Positions 27,689 through 35,805 are shown, numbered from the stretch's first letter. The stretch: DNA of 64,000 nt from an uncultured Eubacteriales bacterium (GCA_905198155.1 CAJKBQ010000013.1:11194-75193); one strand, 5' to 3'. The notes: generated by a model not told the origin, from the letters alone. Numbers and translations: made by a program.

Positions 27689-27726
27689 ATTGCTGAATTT
27701 GGAAACGACACGGGGAGGAATATCCG

Positions 27727-28992
27727 ATGGCTGCACCACTTGCCGACCGCCTGCGTCCGCAGACGCTGGACGATATCGTCGGGCAGCGCCATTTGCTGGC
27801 GCCCGGCCGGGCGCTGCGCCGGATCATTGAGTCCGGCAATGTGCCAAACCTGATTTTTTACGGCCCGTCCGGCGTCGGCAAAACCACGCTGGCGTCGATC
27901 ATCGCGCAGGCGACCGACCGGCAGCTGTATAAATTGAACGCGACGACCGCGTCCACGTCCGACATCAAGGCCATTGTGGAGCAGGTGGGCACACTCGGCG
28001 CGCGGCAGGGCATTTTGCTGTATTTGGACGAGATCCAGTATTTCAACAAGAAGCAGCAGCAGACGCTGCTGGAATTCATCGAAAACGGGAGCATTACGCT
28101 GATTGCCTCGACGACGGAAAACCCCTATTTTTATGTGTACAACGCGATTTTGAGCCGATCGACGGTGTTTGAGTTCAAAACGGTCGAACCGGCGGAGATC
28201 GCGAAGGCGGTACACCGTGCGTTTGCAATGGTGCAGGCGGAATCGCCCGCGCCGATTCATGTGGACGACGGGGTGCCGATGGCGATTGCGCAGTCGTGCG
28301 GCGGCGACGTGCGCCGCGCGATCAATGCGGTGGAGCTGAGTGTGCTGGCGGCCGACCCGGAGGCTGACGGCAGCCGCCGGGTGACGGTGGACACAGTGGC
28401 GCAGCTGTCGCAGAAATCGACGGCGCGGTACGACAAAAACGGCGACGAGCATTACGATATTCTGTCGGCGTTCCAAAAATCGATGCGCGGATCGGACCCG
28501 AACGCGGCGCTGCATTATTTGGCACGGCTGCTGGAAGCGGGCGATTTGCCGTCGGCGTGCCGCCGGTTGGTGGTGTGCGCGTGCGAGGACGTGGGGCTGG
28601 CGTACCCGCAGATTATCCCGATTGTGAAAGCGGCGGTGGACTGCGCGCTGCAAGTGGGGCTGCCGGAGGCGCAGATTCCGCTGGCGGATGCGGTGGTGCT
28701 GGTGGCGACGTCGCCCAAGTCAAACTCTGCGTATTTGGGCATTGACCGCGCGATGACCGATTTGCAGCAGGGCAAAACCGGCCCGATCCCGCGGCAGCTG
28801 CAAAACAAACACTTCGACGGTGCCGACAACAGCCGCCCGGGGCAGTTTTACCTGTATGCGCACGACTACCCAAATCATTGGGTGCGCCAGCAGTATTTGC
28901 CGGACGTACTGAAAAATGCCGTGTATTATGAATACGGCCTGAACAAAAACGAGCAGGCCGCAAAAAAATATTGGGATGAAATAAAAAAATAA
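27727..28992 (+). CDS. rarA: Replication-associated recombination protein RarA (MgsA family AAA+ ATPase)
   Basis: Clamp-loader-like ATPase acting at stalled forks. The 421 residues start with PLADRLRPQTLDDIVGQRHLL. Walker A is GPSGVGKTT at 46-54, Walker B is LYLDEIQYFNKKQQ, sensor 1 is LIASTTENP, and the C-terminal MgsA tetramerisation domain has DPNAALHYLARLLEAGD and CEDVGLAYP. ATG 27727 follows GGGGAGGAA. Cytosolic. Confidence 0.95.
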   Translation: MAAPLADRLRPQTLDDIVGQRHLLAPGRALRRIIESGNVPNLIFYGPSGVGKTTLASIIAQATDRQLYKLNATTASTSDIKAIVEQVGTLGARQGILLYLDEIQYFNKKQQQTLLEFIENGSITLIASTTENPYFYVYNAILSRSTVFEFKTVEPAEIAKAVHRAFAMVQAESPAPIHVDDGVPMAIAQSCGGDVRRAINAVELSVLAADPEADGSRRVTVDTVAQLSQKSTARYDKNGDEHYDILSAFQKSMRGSDPNAALHYLARLLEAGDLPSACRRLVVCACEDVGLAYPQIIPIVKAAVDCALQVGLPEAQIPLADAVVLVATSPKSNSAYLGIDRAMTDLQQGKTGPIPRQLQNKHFDGADNSRPGQFYLYAHDYPNHWVRQQYLPDVLKNAVYYEYGLNKNEQAAKKYWDEIKK

Positions 28993-29002
28993 CAAATATC
29001 CG

Positions 29003-29031
29003 TTGAAAATTGCTGCGCTTTATGGTAAGAT
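29003..29031 (+). promoter_or_regulatory. Promoter upstream of the small membrane gene and cyclophilin
   Basis: TTGAAA (29003-29008), 17-base spacer ending TGG, TAAGAT (29026-29031). Confidence 0.65.
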
Positions 29032-29082
29032 AAAAGAAGTTCATATTTTTCGCATACGCTGCGGCCAGTCGAAGGGGAGAAG

Positions 29083-29307
29083 ATGCATATGATGATTCAC
29101 GCGGTTCCGCTGAAAACATTTGAAATCACCGACGAGATGATCGGGAAGCTTCAGGAATATCTGGGCCATTTTGTGCGTTATATGCAGACAAGCTTCGCCA
29201 TTGGCAGATGGATTTTGCTGGCGGGCGGTGCGGCGGCTGTGATTGCCTTGCTCAGCCGTGTACCGGCCGTGCGCGCATTTTTCCAAAAACGACGGGTGCG
29301 GCGCTGA
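29083..29307 (+). CDS. Small membrane protein, unknown
   Basis: 74 residues with an amphipathic N-terminal half (FEITDEMIGKLQEYLGHFVRYMQ), one transmembrane helix (about 42-58, WILLAGGAAAVIALLS) and a short basic end QKRRVRR. GAAGGGGAG precedes three closely spaced in-frame ATGs (29083, 29089, 29092); I chose the first. It has its own promoter and probably shares a transcript with the cyclophilin lipoprotein that starts 30 bases later. Not recognised. Confidence 0.65.
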   Translation: MHMMIHAVPLKTFEITDEMIGKLQEYLGHFVRYMQTSFAIGRWILLAGGAAAVIALLSRVPAVRAFFQKRRVRR

Positions 29308-29336
29308 GTGCGAACGCAACGAAAGGACGAATGACA

Positions 29337-30062
29337 ATGAAACGGGTTTCCATATTTTTGCTGATCCTTGCTTTGGCGCTGGGGCTGATGAGCGGCTGTT
29401 CCGGCAGCAAAGTGGATCTGGACGATTCCGACGGCACGCTGTACCAGTACGGGATGCCGGCGGACGGCGACGAGATCGCCGTGATCCATACGTCGCTGGG
29501 CGATATCACGGTGCGGTTTTTCCCGGAAGAAGCGCCCAAAGCGGTGAAAAATTTCGTGACGCATGCGAAAGACGGCTACTACGACGGGCTGACGTTTTAC
29601 CGCGTCATCAATGAATTCATGATTCAGTCCGGCAGTCCGGACAATACCGGCAGCACCGGCGAGAGCATTTACGGCGGCGGTTTTGAAAACGAACTGTCGG
29701 CCAAGCTGCACCACCTGCACGGCGCGCTGGCGATGGCGAATTCCGGCGTGGCGAATTCCAACACCAGTCAATGGTTTATCGTGCAGAACAAGATTCTGTC
29801 GTCGTCGTACCACACGTCGCTGGCGGATACGCAGAAGTCCGAGCCACAGTACGGCTACACCAAAAAGGTGATCGACGCGTACAAAAAAGACGGCGGCGCG
29901 CCGTGGTGCGACCAGAAGTACACGGTGTTCGGCCAGGTGATCGACGGGCTGGACGTGGTGGATCGCATCGGCCGGATGCGTACCGACGACGATGACCGCC
30001 CGGTGGAGGACGTGATCGTGGAGCGGGTTGAAATTACGCAGTATCACGCGAGCGCGAACTGA
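29337..30062 (+). CDS. Cyclophilin-type peptidyl-prolyl isomerase lipoprotein
   Basis: Extracytoplasmic folding catalyst. The 241 residues include a signal peptide and lipobox LMSGC, so the protein is anchored on the outer face after Cys21. The cyclophilin core has HTSLGDITVRFFPEEAPKAVKNFV, FYRVINEFMIQSG, LAMANSG...NSNTSQWFIV and FGQVIDGLDVVDRI. It has an insert (about 150-190) typical of clostridial members. ATG 29337 gives 9-base SD spacing; ATG 29331 is also in frame. Confidence 0.92.
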   Translation: MKRVSIFLLILALALGLMSGCSGSKVDLDDSDGTLYQYGMPADGDEIAVIHTSLGDITVRFFPEEAPKAVKNFVTHAKDGYYDGLTFYRVINEFMIQSGSPDNTGSTGESIYGGGFENELSAKLHHLHGALAMANSGVANSNTSQWFIVQNKILSSSYHTSLADTQKSEPQYGYTKKVIDAYKKDGGAPWCDQKYTVFGQVIDGLDVVDRIGRMRTDDDDRPVEDVIVERVEITQYHASAN

Positions 30063-30075
30063 TTTTCCATGCAGA

Positions 30076-30108
30076 CCCGTTGACAACGGGCGCGGGATGT
30101 AATATAAT
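30076..30108 (+). promoter_or_regulatory. Consensus promoter of the PASTA pseudokinase with inverted repeat over the -35
   Basis: TTGACA (30080-30085), 17-base spacer, TATAAT (30103-30108): perfect consensus. The inverted repeat CCCGTT-GAC-AACGGG (30076-30090) straddles the -35 and looks like an operator. Confidence 0.7.
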
Positions 30109-30199
30109 AGAATCCAGCGAAGGTGCGTCCAATCGACCTTGGGCGTGCCTTCTTTCTGATGGATGATCGGCCGTGTGCCGGAAAGGAAGAACTGCAAAC

Positions 30200-31900
30200 A
30201 TGGATGGTCAAAATTACAGATGCCCCGCCTGCCTTGAAACTTTTCAGGAGGGAACCGCCTGCCCGCACTGCGGATTCGACGGCAGCCGGGTGGAGCAGGC
30301 ACCGTTTTTGAAGATCGGGTCGGTGCTGAATGCGCGCTATCGCGTTGGCCGCGTGCAGTCCAGCAACGGCGAGGGCGCGGTGTATCTGGCGTTCGACAAA
30401 GAGAAAAAAGCCAAGGTGTTCGTGCGTGAATTTTTCCCGCAGTCGGTGTGCAGCCGCAGCGCGGACGGCGTATCGGTCGCGGTGCTGGCAGGCGGCGAAG
30501 AAGCGTTCGTCAACGGGAAGCAGCAGTTTCAGCTGCTGGCCGGTCAGCTGAATCAGCACCCGCAGGCCGGCGTGCTGCCGGTGCTGGATTCGTTTGCGGA
30601 GCACAACACGGTGTATTCCGTATTGCAGCACTGCCCGGGCGGCACGCTGCGTCAGCTGGCGGAGCGCAAGGGTTCGCCGCTGTCGTGGAACCAGAGCAAG
30701 CGGATTTTCCTGCCGGTGATCGACGGGCTGGCGGCGCTGCACGCGCTGAATATCGGGCATTACGGCGTTTCGCCGGACAACCTGTTCATCTTCCCGGACG
30801 GAACGATGAAGCTGGGCGGGTTCTGCATCGGATCCGTCCGCCGCACGGAGCAGGATTTTGCGCCGGAGCTGTTTGCCGGGTGCGCAGCGTTGGAACAGTA
30901 TACGCCGGATTCGCCGCTGACGGAAGCGACGGATGTGTACGGTGTGACGGCGTGCTTGTTTTATGCGCTGACCGGGACGCTACCGCAGGATGCCGACCGC
31001 CGCAAGTACGATCAGCGGCTGCTGATTGCCAATGCGATGCTGGAAGTGATCCCGCCGTTTGTGGTCAACGTGCTGGCGGCTGGGCTGCAGGTGTATGCGG
31101 ACAAGCGCCCGCAGACGCTGGCGGCGCTGCGCGCCAAGTTGGATCCCGCGCCGGAGGAGGCGGCACCAGCGGCGGCGCCTGCCGCGGAAAAACCCAAAAC
31201 ATCCGACGAATCGGAGCCGAAGATGCACGCACGCCTGCCGGATTTCATGGCGGCGCTGATCGCGTTTTTCGTATCGGCGGCCATTTTGGGTCATGTGTTG
31301 GTGAACTATGTGAAAAACGACCCGGATTACCCGTACATCGATTTTGGCGGGTCGCACGCTTCTTCGATGGACAGTTCGTCGGCCGAATCCGGCAGCGCAT
31401 CCGATGCGGAATCGGATGCGTCGTCCGAAGAAACGGTGTCGTCCGAAGCGCCGGAAGAGACTTCGTCGGCGATTCCGGAGGGCTGGGTGGAAATTCCGAA
31501 CTACGTCGGCATGAAATTCACGTCCATTCCGCAGGACGGGACGTTTCGCGTGCTGCGCGGGGAAGATGTGTTCAGCGACGAGTATGCCGAAGGAGAAGTG
31601 GTGTGGCAAAACCTGACGGGTTACGCGATGCCCGGCAGCGCGATTGCCGTCACGGTCAGCAAAGGGCCGCTGCAGCGCGCGATGCCGAATATTGTGGGGA
31701 TGCCGCAGGACAAAGCGCAGGCGGAGCTGGCGGTGAGCGGATTCGTGATGGGCAAAATCACGAAAGAGCGCAACGACGGTCTGCCGAACGGCACGGTGAT
31801 CCGGTTCACGGACACTTCGGTCAAAGCGGGCGAAAAATACGACTACGGCACAGTGGTGGAATTGACGGTGTCGTACCGGACGGATCCGGAAACGGATTGA
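30200..31900 (+). CDS. Zinc-ribbon, degenerate Ser/Thr kinase (pseudokinase) with transmembrane helix and two PASTA domains
   Basis: 566 residues. An N-terminal zinc ribbon (Cys8, 11, 21, 24) is followed by a kinase-like fold at about 38-315. One TM helix is at about 349-370, then a Ser/Glu/Asp-rich linker (to about 425) and two PASTA domains (about 427-562) outside the cell. PASTA kinases sense peptidoglycan fragments. The catalytic residues are lost: the VAIK lysine is Arg76 (VFVREFF), the HRD aspartate is Gly189 (HYG), and DFG reads GFC at 207-209. Asn194 remains. It is therefore probably a non-catalytic receptor or scaffold. ATG 30200 follows GAAAGGAAG. Confidence 0.9.
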   Translation: MDGQNYRCPACLETFQEGTACPHCGFDGSRVEQAPFLKIGSVLNARYRVGRVQSSNGEGAVYLAFDKEKKAKVFVREFFPQSVCSRSADGVSVAVLAGGEEAFVNGKQQFQLLAGQLNQHPQAGVLPVLDSFAEHNTVYSVLQHCPGGTLRQLAERKGSPLSWNQSKRIFLPVIDGLAALHALNIGHYGVSPDNLFIFPDGTMKLGGFCIGSVRRTEQDFAPELFAGCAALEQYTPDSPLTEATDVYGVTACLFYALTGTLPQDADRRKYDQRLLIANAMLEVIPPFVVNVLAAGLQVYADKRPQTLAALRAKLDPAPEEAAPAAAPAAEKPKTSDESEPKMHARLPDFMAALIAFFVSAAILGHVLVNYVKNDPDYPYIDFGGSHASSMDSSSAESGSASDAESDASSEETVSSEAPEETSSAIPEGWVEIPNYVGMKFTSIPQDGTFRVLRGEDVFSDEYAEGEVVWQNLTGYAMPGSAIAVTVSKGPLQRAMPNIVGMPQDKAQAELAVSGFVMGKITKERNDGLPNGTVIRFTDTSVKAGEKYDYGTVVELTVSYRTDPETD

Positions 31901-31908
31901 GACCAATA

Positions 31909-31955
31909 ACAGCCGCCGGGCTTGGTTTCGCGCCAAGCCCGGCGGCTGTTTTGTA
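31909..31955 (+). terminator. Strong terminator between the pseudokinase gene and dapA
   Basis: Perfect 17-base arms (31909-31925 and 31933-31949) around TTTCGCG, then TTTTGT on the + side. The genes converge here; the minus side has few T, so it serves mainly the + gene. Confidence 0.85.
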
Positions 31956-31972
31956 TGGGGGAATCGTTGGAT

Positions 31973-32866
31973 TTATGCTTTGAGCAGCTTGTGTTTTTCC
32001 AGAACCTGTACCAGCATCCGCATGGAACTGTCCGGCATATCGGTGAGCGGGAGGCGGCATGGACCGCAGTCGTATCCCATTTTTTGCATGGCGGCCTTCA
32101 CCGGGATGGGGTTCACATCGTAGAACAGCGCGTTCATCAGATCCAGCCAGCGCAGGAACAGCGCCCGGCTTTCGTCGATCTTGCCGCTGAACCACAGCTG
32201 GGTGATTTCAACCATTTCGCGCGGGCAGATGTTGGATGTGACCGACACCACGCCTTTGCCGCCCAGTGCCAGCACGGGGATGGTCTGGTCGTCGTTGCCG
32301 GAGTAAATGGTCAGGTTGCTGCCGCACAGCGCGGCCGTCTGCGCGATGGCGGACAGGTTGCCGCCGGCCTCTTTGACGGCGACGATGTTCGGCGTCTGCG
32401 ACAGCGTTAAGTACGTTTCCGGCTTGATGTTGCATCCGGTGCGGCTGGGGACGTTGTACAGAATGCATGGGACGTCCACGCGCTCTGCGATGTGGTTAAA
32501 ATGCTTCACCAGCCCGCTTTGCGAGGTTTTGTTGTAGTACGGCGACACCAGCAGCAGCGCGTTGGCGCCCATCTGTGCCGCTTCTTTGGACAGTTCCAGC
32601 GCATAGGCTGTGTTGTTGCTGCCGGTTCCGGCGATTACCGGAACGCGGCCGTTGACCCGGTCGATGGTGTGCGCCATGATCCGGCAGTGCTCCGGATTGC
32701 TCAGCGCAGCCGATTCTCCGGTTGTCCCGCACGTCACGATCGCGTTGATTCCGCTGGCCAGCTGAAAATCGATTTCGCGATCGAGTTCCGCATAGTTGAC
32801 GCTGCCGTCCGTTCCGAACGGGGTAATCAATGCCGTGGCAACTCCGGTAAAAACGCAGGGTTTCAT
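31973..32866 (-). CDS. dapA: 4-hydroxy-tetrahydrodipicolinate synthase
   Basis: Condenses aspartate semialdehyde with pyruvate, the first committed step to diaminopimelate and lysine. The 297 residues carry GTTGESAALS, catalytic Tyr in LYNVPSRTG and Schiff-base Lys in VAVKEAGG. ATG 32866 has 9-base spacing to AGGAG; ATG 32872 (two residues longer) is closer. It follows asd by 19 bases, so the two are one operon supplying dipicolinate and DAP. Confidence 0.96.
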   Translation of the reverse strand: MKPCVFTGVATALITPFGTDGSVNYAELDREIDFQLASGINAIVTCGTTGESAALSNPEHCRIMAHTIDRVNGRVPVIAGTGSNNTAYALELSKEAAQMGANALLLVSPYYNKTSQSGLVKHFNHIAERVDVPCILYNVPSRTGCNIKPETYLTLSQTPNIVAVKEAGGNLSAIAQTAALCGSNLTIYSGNDDQTIPVLALGGKGVVSVTSNICPREMVEITQLWFSGKIDESRALFLRWLDLMNALFYDVNPIPVKAAMQKMGYDCGPCRLPLTDMPDSSMRMLVQVLEKHKLLKA

Positions 32867-32885
32867 CCGCATTCGCTCCTCTCCG

Positions 32886-33965
32886 TCAGTCCATATACCC
32901 TTCTGCGCACAGCAGCTCCGCCATCAAAACGCCGCCGCCGGCCGCGCCGCGCAGCGTGTTGTGCGACAAACAGACAAATTTGATGTCGTACTGCGTGTCA
33001 GGACGCAGCCGACCGATCGATACCGCCATCCCGTGTTCCAGCATCCGATCCAGCTTTGTTTGCGGCCGGTCAGCTTCGGTGAAGTAGTGCAGGAACTGTT
33101 TGGGCGCGCTCGGCAGGTTCAGTTCCTGCGCGCGGCCGCGGTAGGATTCCCAGCGGTGGATGATCTCCTCCATGGAAACTTTGCGGTCAAACGACACGAA
33201 TACCGCCGCCATGTGACCGTCCGACACCGGAACCCGCAGGCACTGTGCCGTGATGGCCGGTGCGGTCGCGTTGACGATGACGCCGTTTTCGACGTGCCCC
33301 CAGATTTTCAGCGGCTCCTGCTCGGATTTTTCTTCTTCGCCGCCGATATACGGGATGACGTTATCCAGAATTTCCGGCCAGCGCTCGAATGTTTTGCCGG
33401 CGCCGGAAATGGCCTGGTACGTGCACGCCAGCACTTTGGTGACGCCCAAATCCATCAGCGGATGCACCGCCGGGACGTAGCTTTGCAGCGAGCAGTTGGA
33501 CTTCACGGCGATGAATCCGCGGCGCGTCCCCAGCCGTTTGCGCTGCGTGGGGATGACCTGCGCGTGGTCGGCGTTGATTTCCGGCACGATCATCGGGATG
33601 TCCGGCACGCCGCGGTGTGCACTGTTGTTGGAAATCACCGGGCATTCCGCCTTGGCATACGCTTCTTCCAGTGCGCGGATCTCGTCTTTCTTCATATTGA
33701 CGGCGCAGAACACGAAATCCACCTGCGCGGCAATCTCGGCAACGTCGGCCGCGGCATCTTTCACGATCATGGTGCGCACCTGCGCCGGAATCGGCTCCGC
33801 CATCGCCCAGCGGTCGCCGACCGCTTCGGCATACGGTTTGCCGGCCGACTGCGGGCTGGCCGCCAGAACCGTGATTTCAAACCACGGGTGATCTTTCAAA
33901 ATCGTGATGAATCGCTGCCCGACCATACCGGTCGCGCCGATGATCCCAACGTGATATCTTTTCAT
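32886..33965 (-). CDS. asd: Aspartate-semialdehyde dehydrogenase (archaeal/fungal-type branch)
   Basis: Reduces aspartyl phosphate to aspartate semialdehyde. The 359 residues carry the NADP motif GIIGATGMVGQRF at the N-terminus and the catalytic Cys in AVKSNCSLQSY. DGHMAAVFVSF and HNTLRGAAGGGVLMAEL match the longer archaeal/yeast-type branch rather than the usual 330-residue bacterial form. ATG 33965 follows GGAGGATAC. A longer upstream reading frame exists but has no support. Operon: asd-dapA. Confidence 0.93.
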   Translation of the reverse strand: MKRYHVGIIGATGMVGQRFITILKDHPWFEITVLAASPQSAGKPYAEAVGDRWAMAEPIPAQVRTMIVKDAAADVAEIAAQVDFVFCAVNMKKDEIRALEEAYAKAECPVISNNSAHRGVPDIPMIVPEINADHAQVIPTQRKRLGTRRGFIAVKSNCSLQSYVPAVHPLMDLGVTKVLACTYQAISGAGKTFERWPEILDNVIPYIGGEEEKSEQEPLKIWGHVENGVIVNATAPAITAQCLRVPVSDGHMAAVFVSFDRKVSMEEIIHRWESYRGRAQELNLPSAPKQFLHYFTEADRPQTKLDRMLEHGMAVSIGRLRPDTQYDIKFVCLSHNTLRGAAGGGVLMAELLCAEGYMD

Positions 33966-34041
33966 GAACAGTATCCTCCGATCATTGATTTGCTGCAATG
34001 CGTTTTTTTCAGTATTTTTTCGCGGAAATCGAAAAAAATCC

Positions 34042-34070
34042 TTGCCAGCGGCGTTCGGTTGCAATATAAT
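34042..34070 (+). promoter_or_regulatory. Promoter of queA
   Basis: TTGCCA (34042-34047), 17-base spacer, TATAAT (34065-34070). It faces and overlaps the asd promoter. Confidence 0.7.
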
Positions 34071-34072
34071 AT

Positions 34073-34102
34073 ATAATACCATACTGTGACCGCGTTTGTC
34101 AA
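34073..34102 (-). promoter_or_regulatory. Promoter of asd-dapA
   Basis: On the minus strand: TTGACA (34097-34102), 18-base spacer ending TGG, TATTAT (34073-34078). Its transcript start would fall inside the queA promoter. The leader is about 100 bases and shows no lysine riboswitch. Confidence 0.65.
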
Positions 34103-34193
34103 ACTGTATTTTGCGAAATCCGGCTGGTTTTTGAACGATTTGCCGAAATTTGCAGCATTTGCGGCACGGGAGATTTGAAAGGAAGAATTCGGA

Positions 34194-35228
34194 ATGACGC
34201 ATATGCAGCGCAGCGACTTTTTTTACGATTTGCCGGAGGAACTGATCGCCCAAACGCCGATCGAGCCGCGGGATCACGCCCGGCTGATGCGGCTGGATCG
34301 CGCGACCGGCGCGACCGCCCATCTTCATTTTTACGATATCGTCGGTCAGCTGGAACCGGGCGACTGCCTGATCGTCAACGATTCGCGCGTGCTGCCGTCG
34401 CGGCTGTACGGCGAAAAGGAAGGTACCGGCGCGCACGTGGAATTCCTGCTGCTGACGCCCAAGGGCAACGACGTGTGGGAAGTGCTGACCGGGCCTGGCC
34501 GCCGCGCCAAACCGGGCGCGCGGTTTTCGTTCGGCGGCGGTCTGCTGCGCGCGGAGATCATCGACGTGATCGAAGGCGGCAACCGGCTGGCACGGTTTGA
34601 ATACAACGGCAATTTTTACAACGTACTGGAACAGGTGGGACAAATGCCGCTGCCGCATTACATCAAAACCGAGCTGAAAAATCCGGAACGGTATCAGACG
34701 GTGTATTCCCGCGAACTGGGTTCGGCCGCCGCGCCGACCGCCGGGTTGCATTTTACCAAAGAACTGATGCAGCGGCTGCGCGACAAGGGGATTCGCATCG
34801 GATATGTAACGCTGCACGTGGGGCTGGGGACATTCCGCCCGGTGAAAGAGGACGACATCACTGCGCACCAGATGCATTCGGAGCATTACCATTTGCCGGA
34901 AGAAACGGCGCAGCTGATTCGCGAAACCAAAGCCGCCGGGCACCGCGTGATTGCGGTGGGTACCACCAGCTGCCGCACGCTGGAATCCGTCGCGACGTTT
35001 GAAGGCGAGATCAAAGCGGCCGACGGCTGGACGAGCATCTTCATTTACCCCGGGTACGAGTTCAAAGTGCTCGACGGGTTGGTCACGAATTTCCACCTGC
35101 CGGAAAGCACACTGATTATGCTGGTTTCTGCGTTCGCCGGATACGACCATACTATGCAGGCGTATCGCGAAGCGGTACAGGAAAAATATCGGTTTTTCAG
35201 TTTTGGGGATGCAATGTTGATTCTGTGA
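34194..35228 (+). CDS. queA: S-adenosylmethionine:tRNA ribosyltransferase-isomerase
   Basis: Transfers the ribosyl part of SAM to preQ1 in tRNA, making epoxyqueuosine. The 344 residues carry the family start FFYDLPEELIAQTPIEPRDHARLM and the motifs LPHYIKTELKNPERYQTVY, GSAAAPTAGLHFT, VTLHVGLGTFRPV, GTTSCRTLES and TNFHLPESTLIMLVSAF. ATG 34194 is 8 bases after GAAAGGAAG. Its pathway partner tgt lies 820 bases downstream, with the DUF2442 unit inserted between them. Confidence 0.96.
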   Translation: MTHMQRSDFFYDLPEELIAQTPIEPRDHARLMRLDRATGATAHLHFYDIVGQLEPGDCLIVNDSRVLPSRLYGEKEGTGAHVEFLLLTPKGNDVWEVLTGPGRRAKPGARFSFGGGLLRAEIIDVIEGGNRLARFEYNGNFYNVLEQVGQMPLPHYIKTELKNPERYQTVYSRELGSAAAPTAGLHFTKELMQRLRDKGIRIGYVTLHVGLGTFRPVKEDDITAHQMHSEHYHLPEETAQLIRETKAAGHRVIAVGTTSCRTLESVATFEGEIKAADGWTSIFIYPGYEFKVLDGLVTNFHLPESTLIMLVSAFAGYDHTMQAYREAVQEKYRFFSFGDAMLIL

Positions 35229-35246
35229 GAGAATTTTGAAAAGGGA

Positions 35247-35275
35247 TTGACAATATCACGATATCGTGATATGAT
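35247..35275 (+). promoter_or_regulatory. Promoter with perfect 20-bp palindromic operator (DUF2442 gene)
   Basis: TTGACA (35247-35252), 17-base spacer, TATGAT (35270-35275). The palindrome ATATCACGATATCGTGATAT fills 35253-35272: the whole spacer and half of the -10. A bound dimer would block RNA polymerase. Confidence 0.8.
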
Positions 35276-35287
35276 AAAACTGTGAGG

Positions 35288-35350
35288 ATGAAATGGGAAA
35301 ACGGGATGCCAATTTTGTCGAGATTCTATGGTTCTGCGCCACTTGAATGA
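35288..35350 (+). pseudogene. Stub of a DUF4160-like gene
   Basis: A 20-codon frame, MKWENGMPILSRFYGSAPLE then stop. The segment MPILSRFYG (ATG 35306) looks like the conserved start of DUF4160 proteins (MPxISxFYG...), which are commonly encoded next to DUF2442 genes. Everything after the ninth residue is missing. It lies between the operator and the DUF2442 gene, exactly where the partner would be. The match is short, so this is a suggestion. Confidence 0.4.
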
Positions 35351-35364
35351 AAGGAGACTGCACG

Positions 35365-35805
35365 ATGTTTCACAAGATCAAAAATGTGTCCGCGCTGCCG
35401 GAGTACAAACTGAGCGTCCAGTTTTCAGAAGGCGTGACCAAAATCTATGATGTGAAACCGTTGATGAATCGGATGGCAGTTTTTGCGAAGCTGAAAAACC
35501 ATCCGGAGCAGTTCGTGGCCGTGTCCGTGGATATGGGCGGGTACGGAATCGTTTGGGATGATGAATTGGATCTTTCGTGCGACGAATTGTGGTCGCATGG
35601 CACCCGTGTCGATACCCCGTTTGATGGTCTGATTGCATTTGGCGATGCGACGGAATTATGGGGACTGAACGAAAGCACGCTGCGCAAAGCGATTACGTAC
35701 GGCAAATTGATAAACGGCGTTGATGTCTGCAAATTTGGCAAACAGTGGGTCGTATCTGTCGATGCGATGAATCGGGAGTATGGAAAGCAGGCGAACGGTG
35801 CGTGA
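35365..35805 (+). CDS. DUF2442 domain protein with C-terminal helix-turn-helix
   Basis: 146 residues. The N-terminal DUF2442-type domain (about 1-80) has LPEYKLSVQFSEGVTKIYDVKPLM and VSVDMGGYGIVWDDELDLSCDELW. The C-terminal HTH-like segment (about 93-140) has LWGLNESTLRKAITYGKLINGVDVCKFGKQWVVSVDAMNREYG, similar to excisionase-type DNA readers. ATG 35365 follows AAAGGAG. The operator palindrome suggests autoregulation. DUF2442 proteins are often paired with DUF4160 and suspected antitoxins; here the partner appears deleted. Confidence 0.8.
   Translation: MFHKIKNVSALPEYKLSVQFSEGVTKIYDVKPLMNRMAVFAKLKNHPEQFVAVSVDMGGYGIVWDDELDLSCDELWSHGTRVDTPFDGLIAFGDATELWGLNESTLRKAITYGKLINGVDVCKFGKQWVVSVDAMNREYGKQANGA

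Noticed and set aside
25828..28653. A 941-codon open frame antisense to the phosphosugar mutase and rarA genes
   Set aside because: Both genes on the + strand have full sets of family motifs; the antisense frame is Arg/His-rich and spans two genes.
33966..34072. Lysine riboswitch in the asd leader
   Set aside because: The leader is about 100 bases, AT-rich, and lacks the five-helix core and a terminator.
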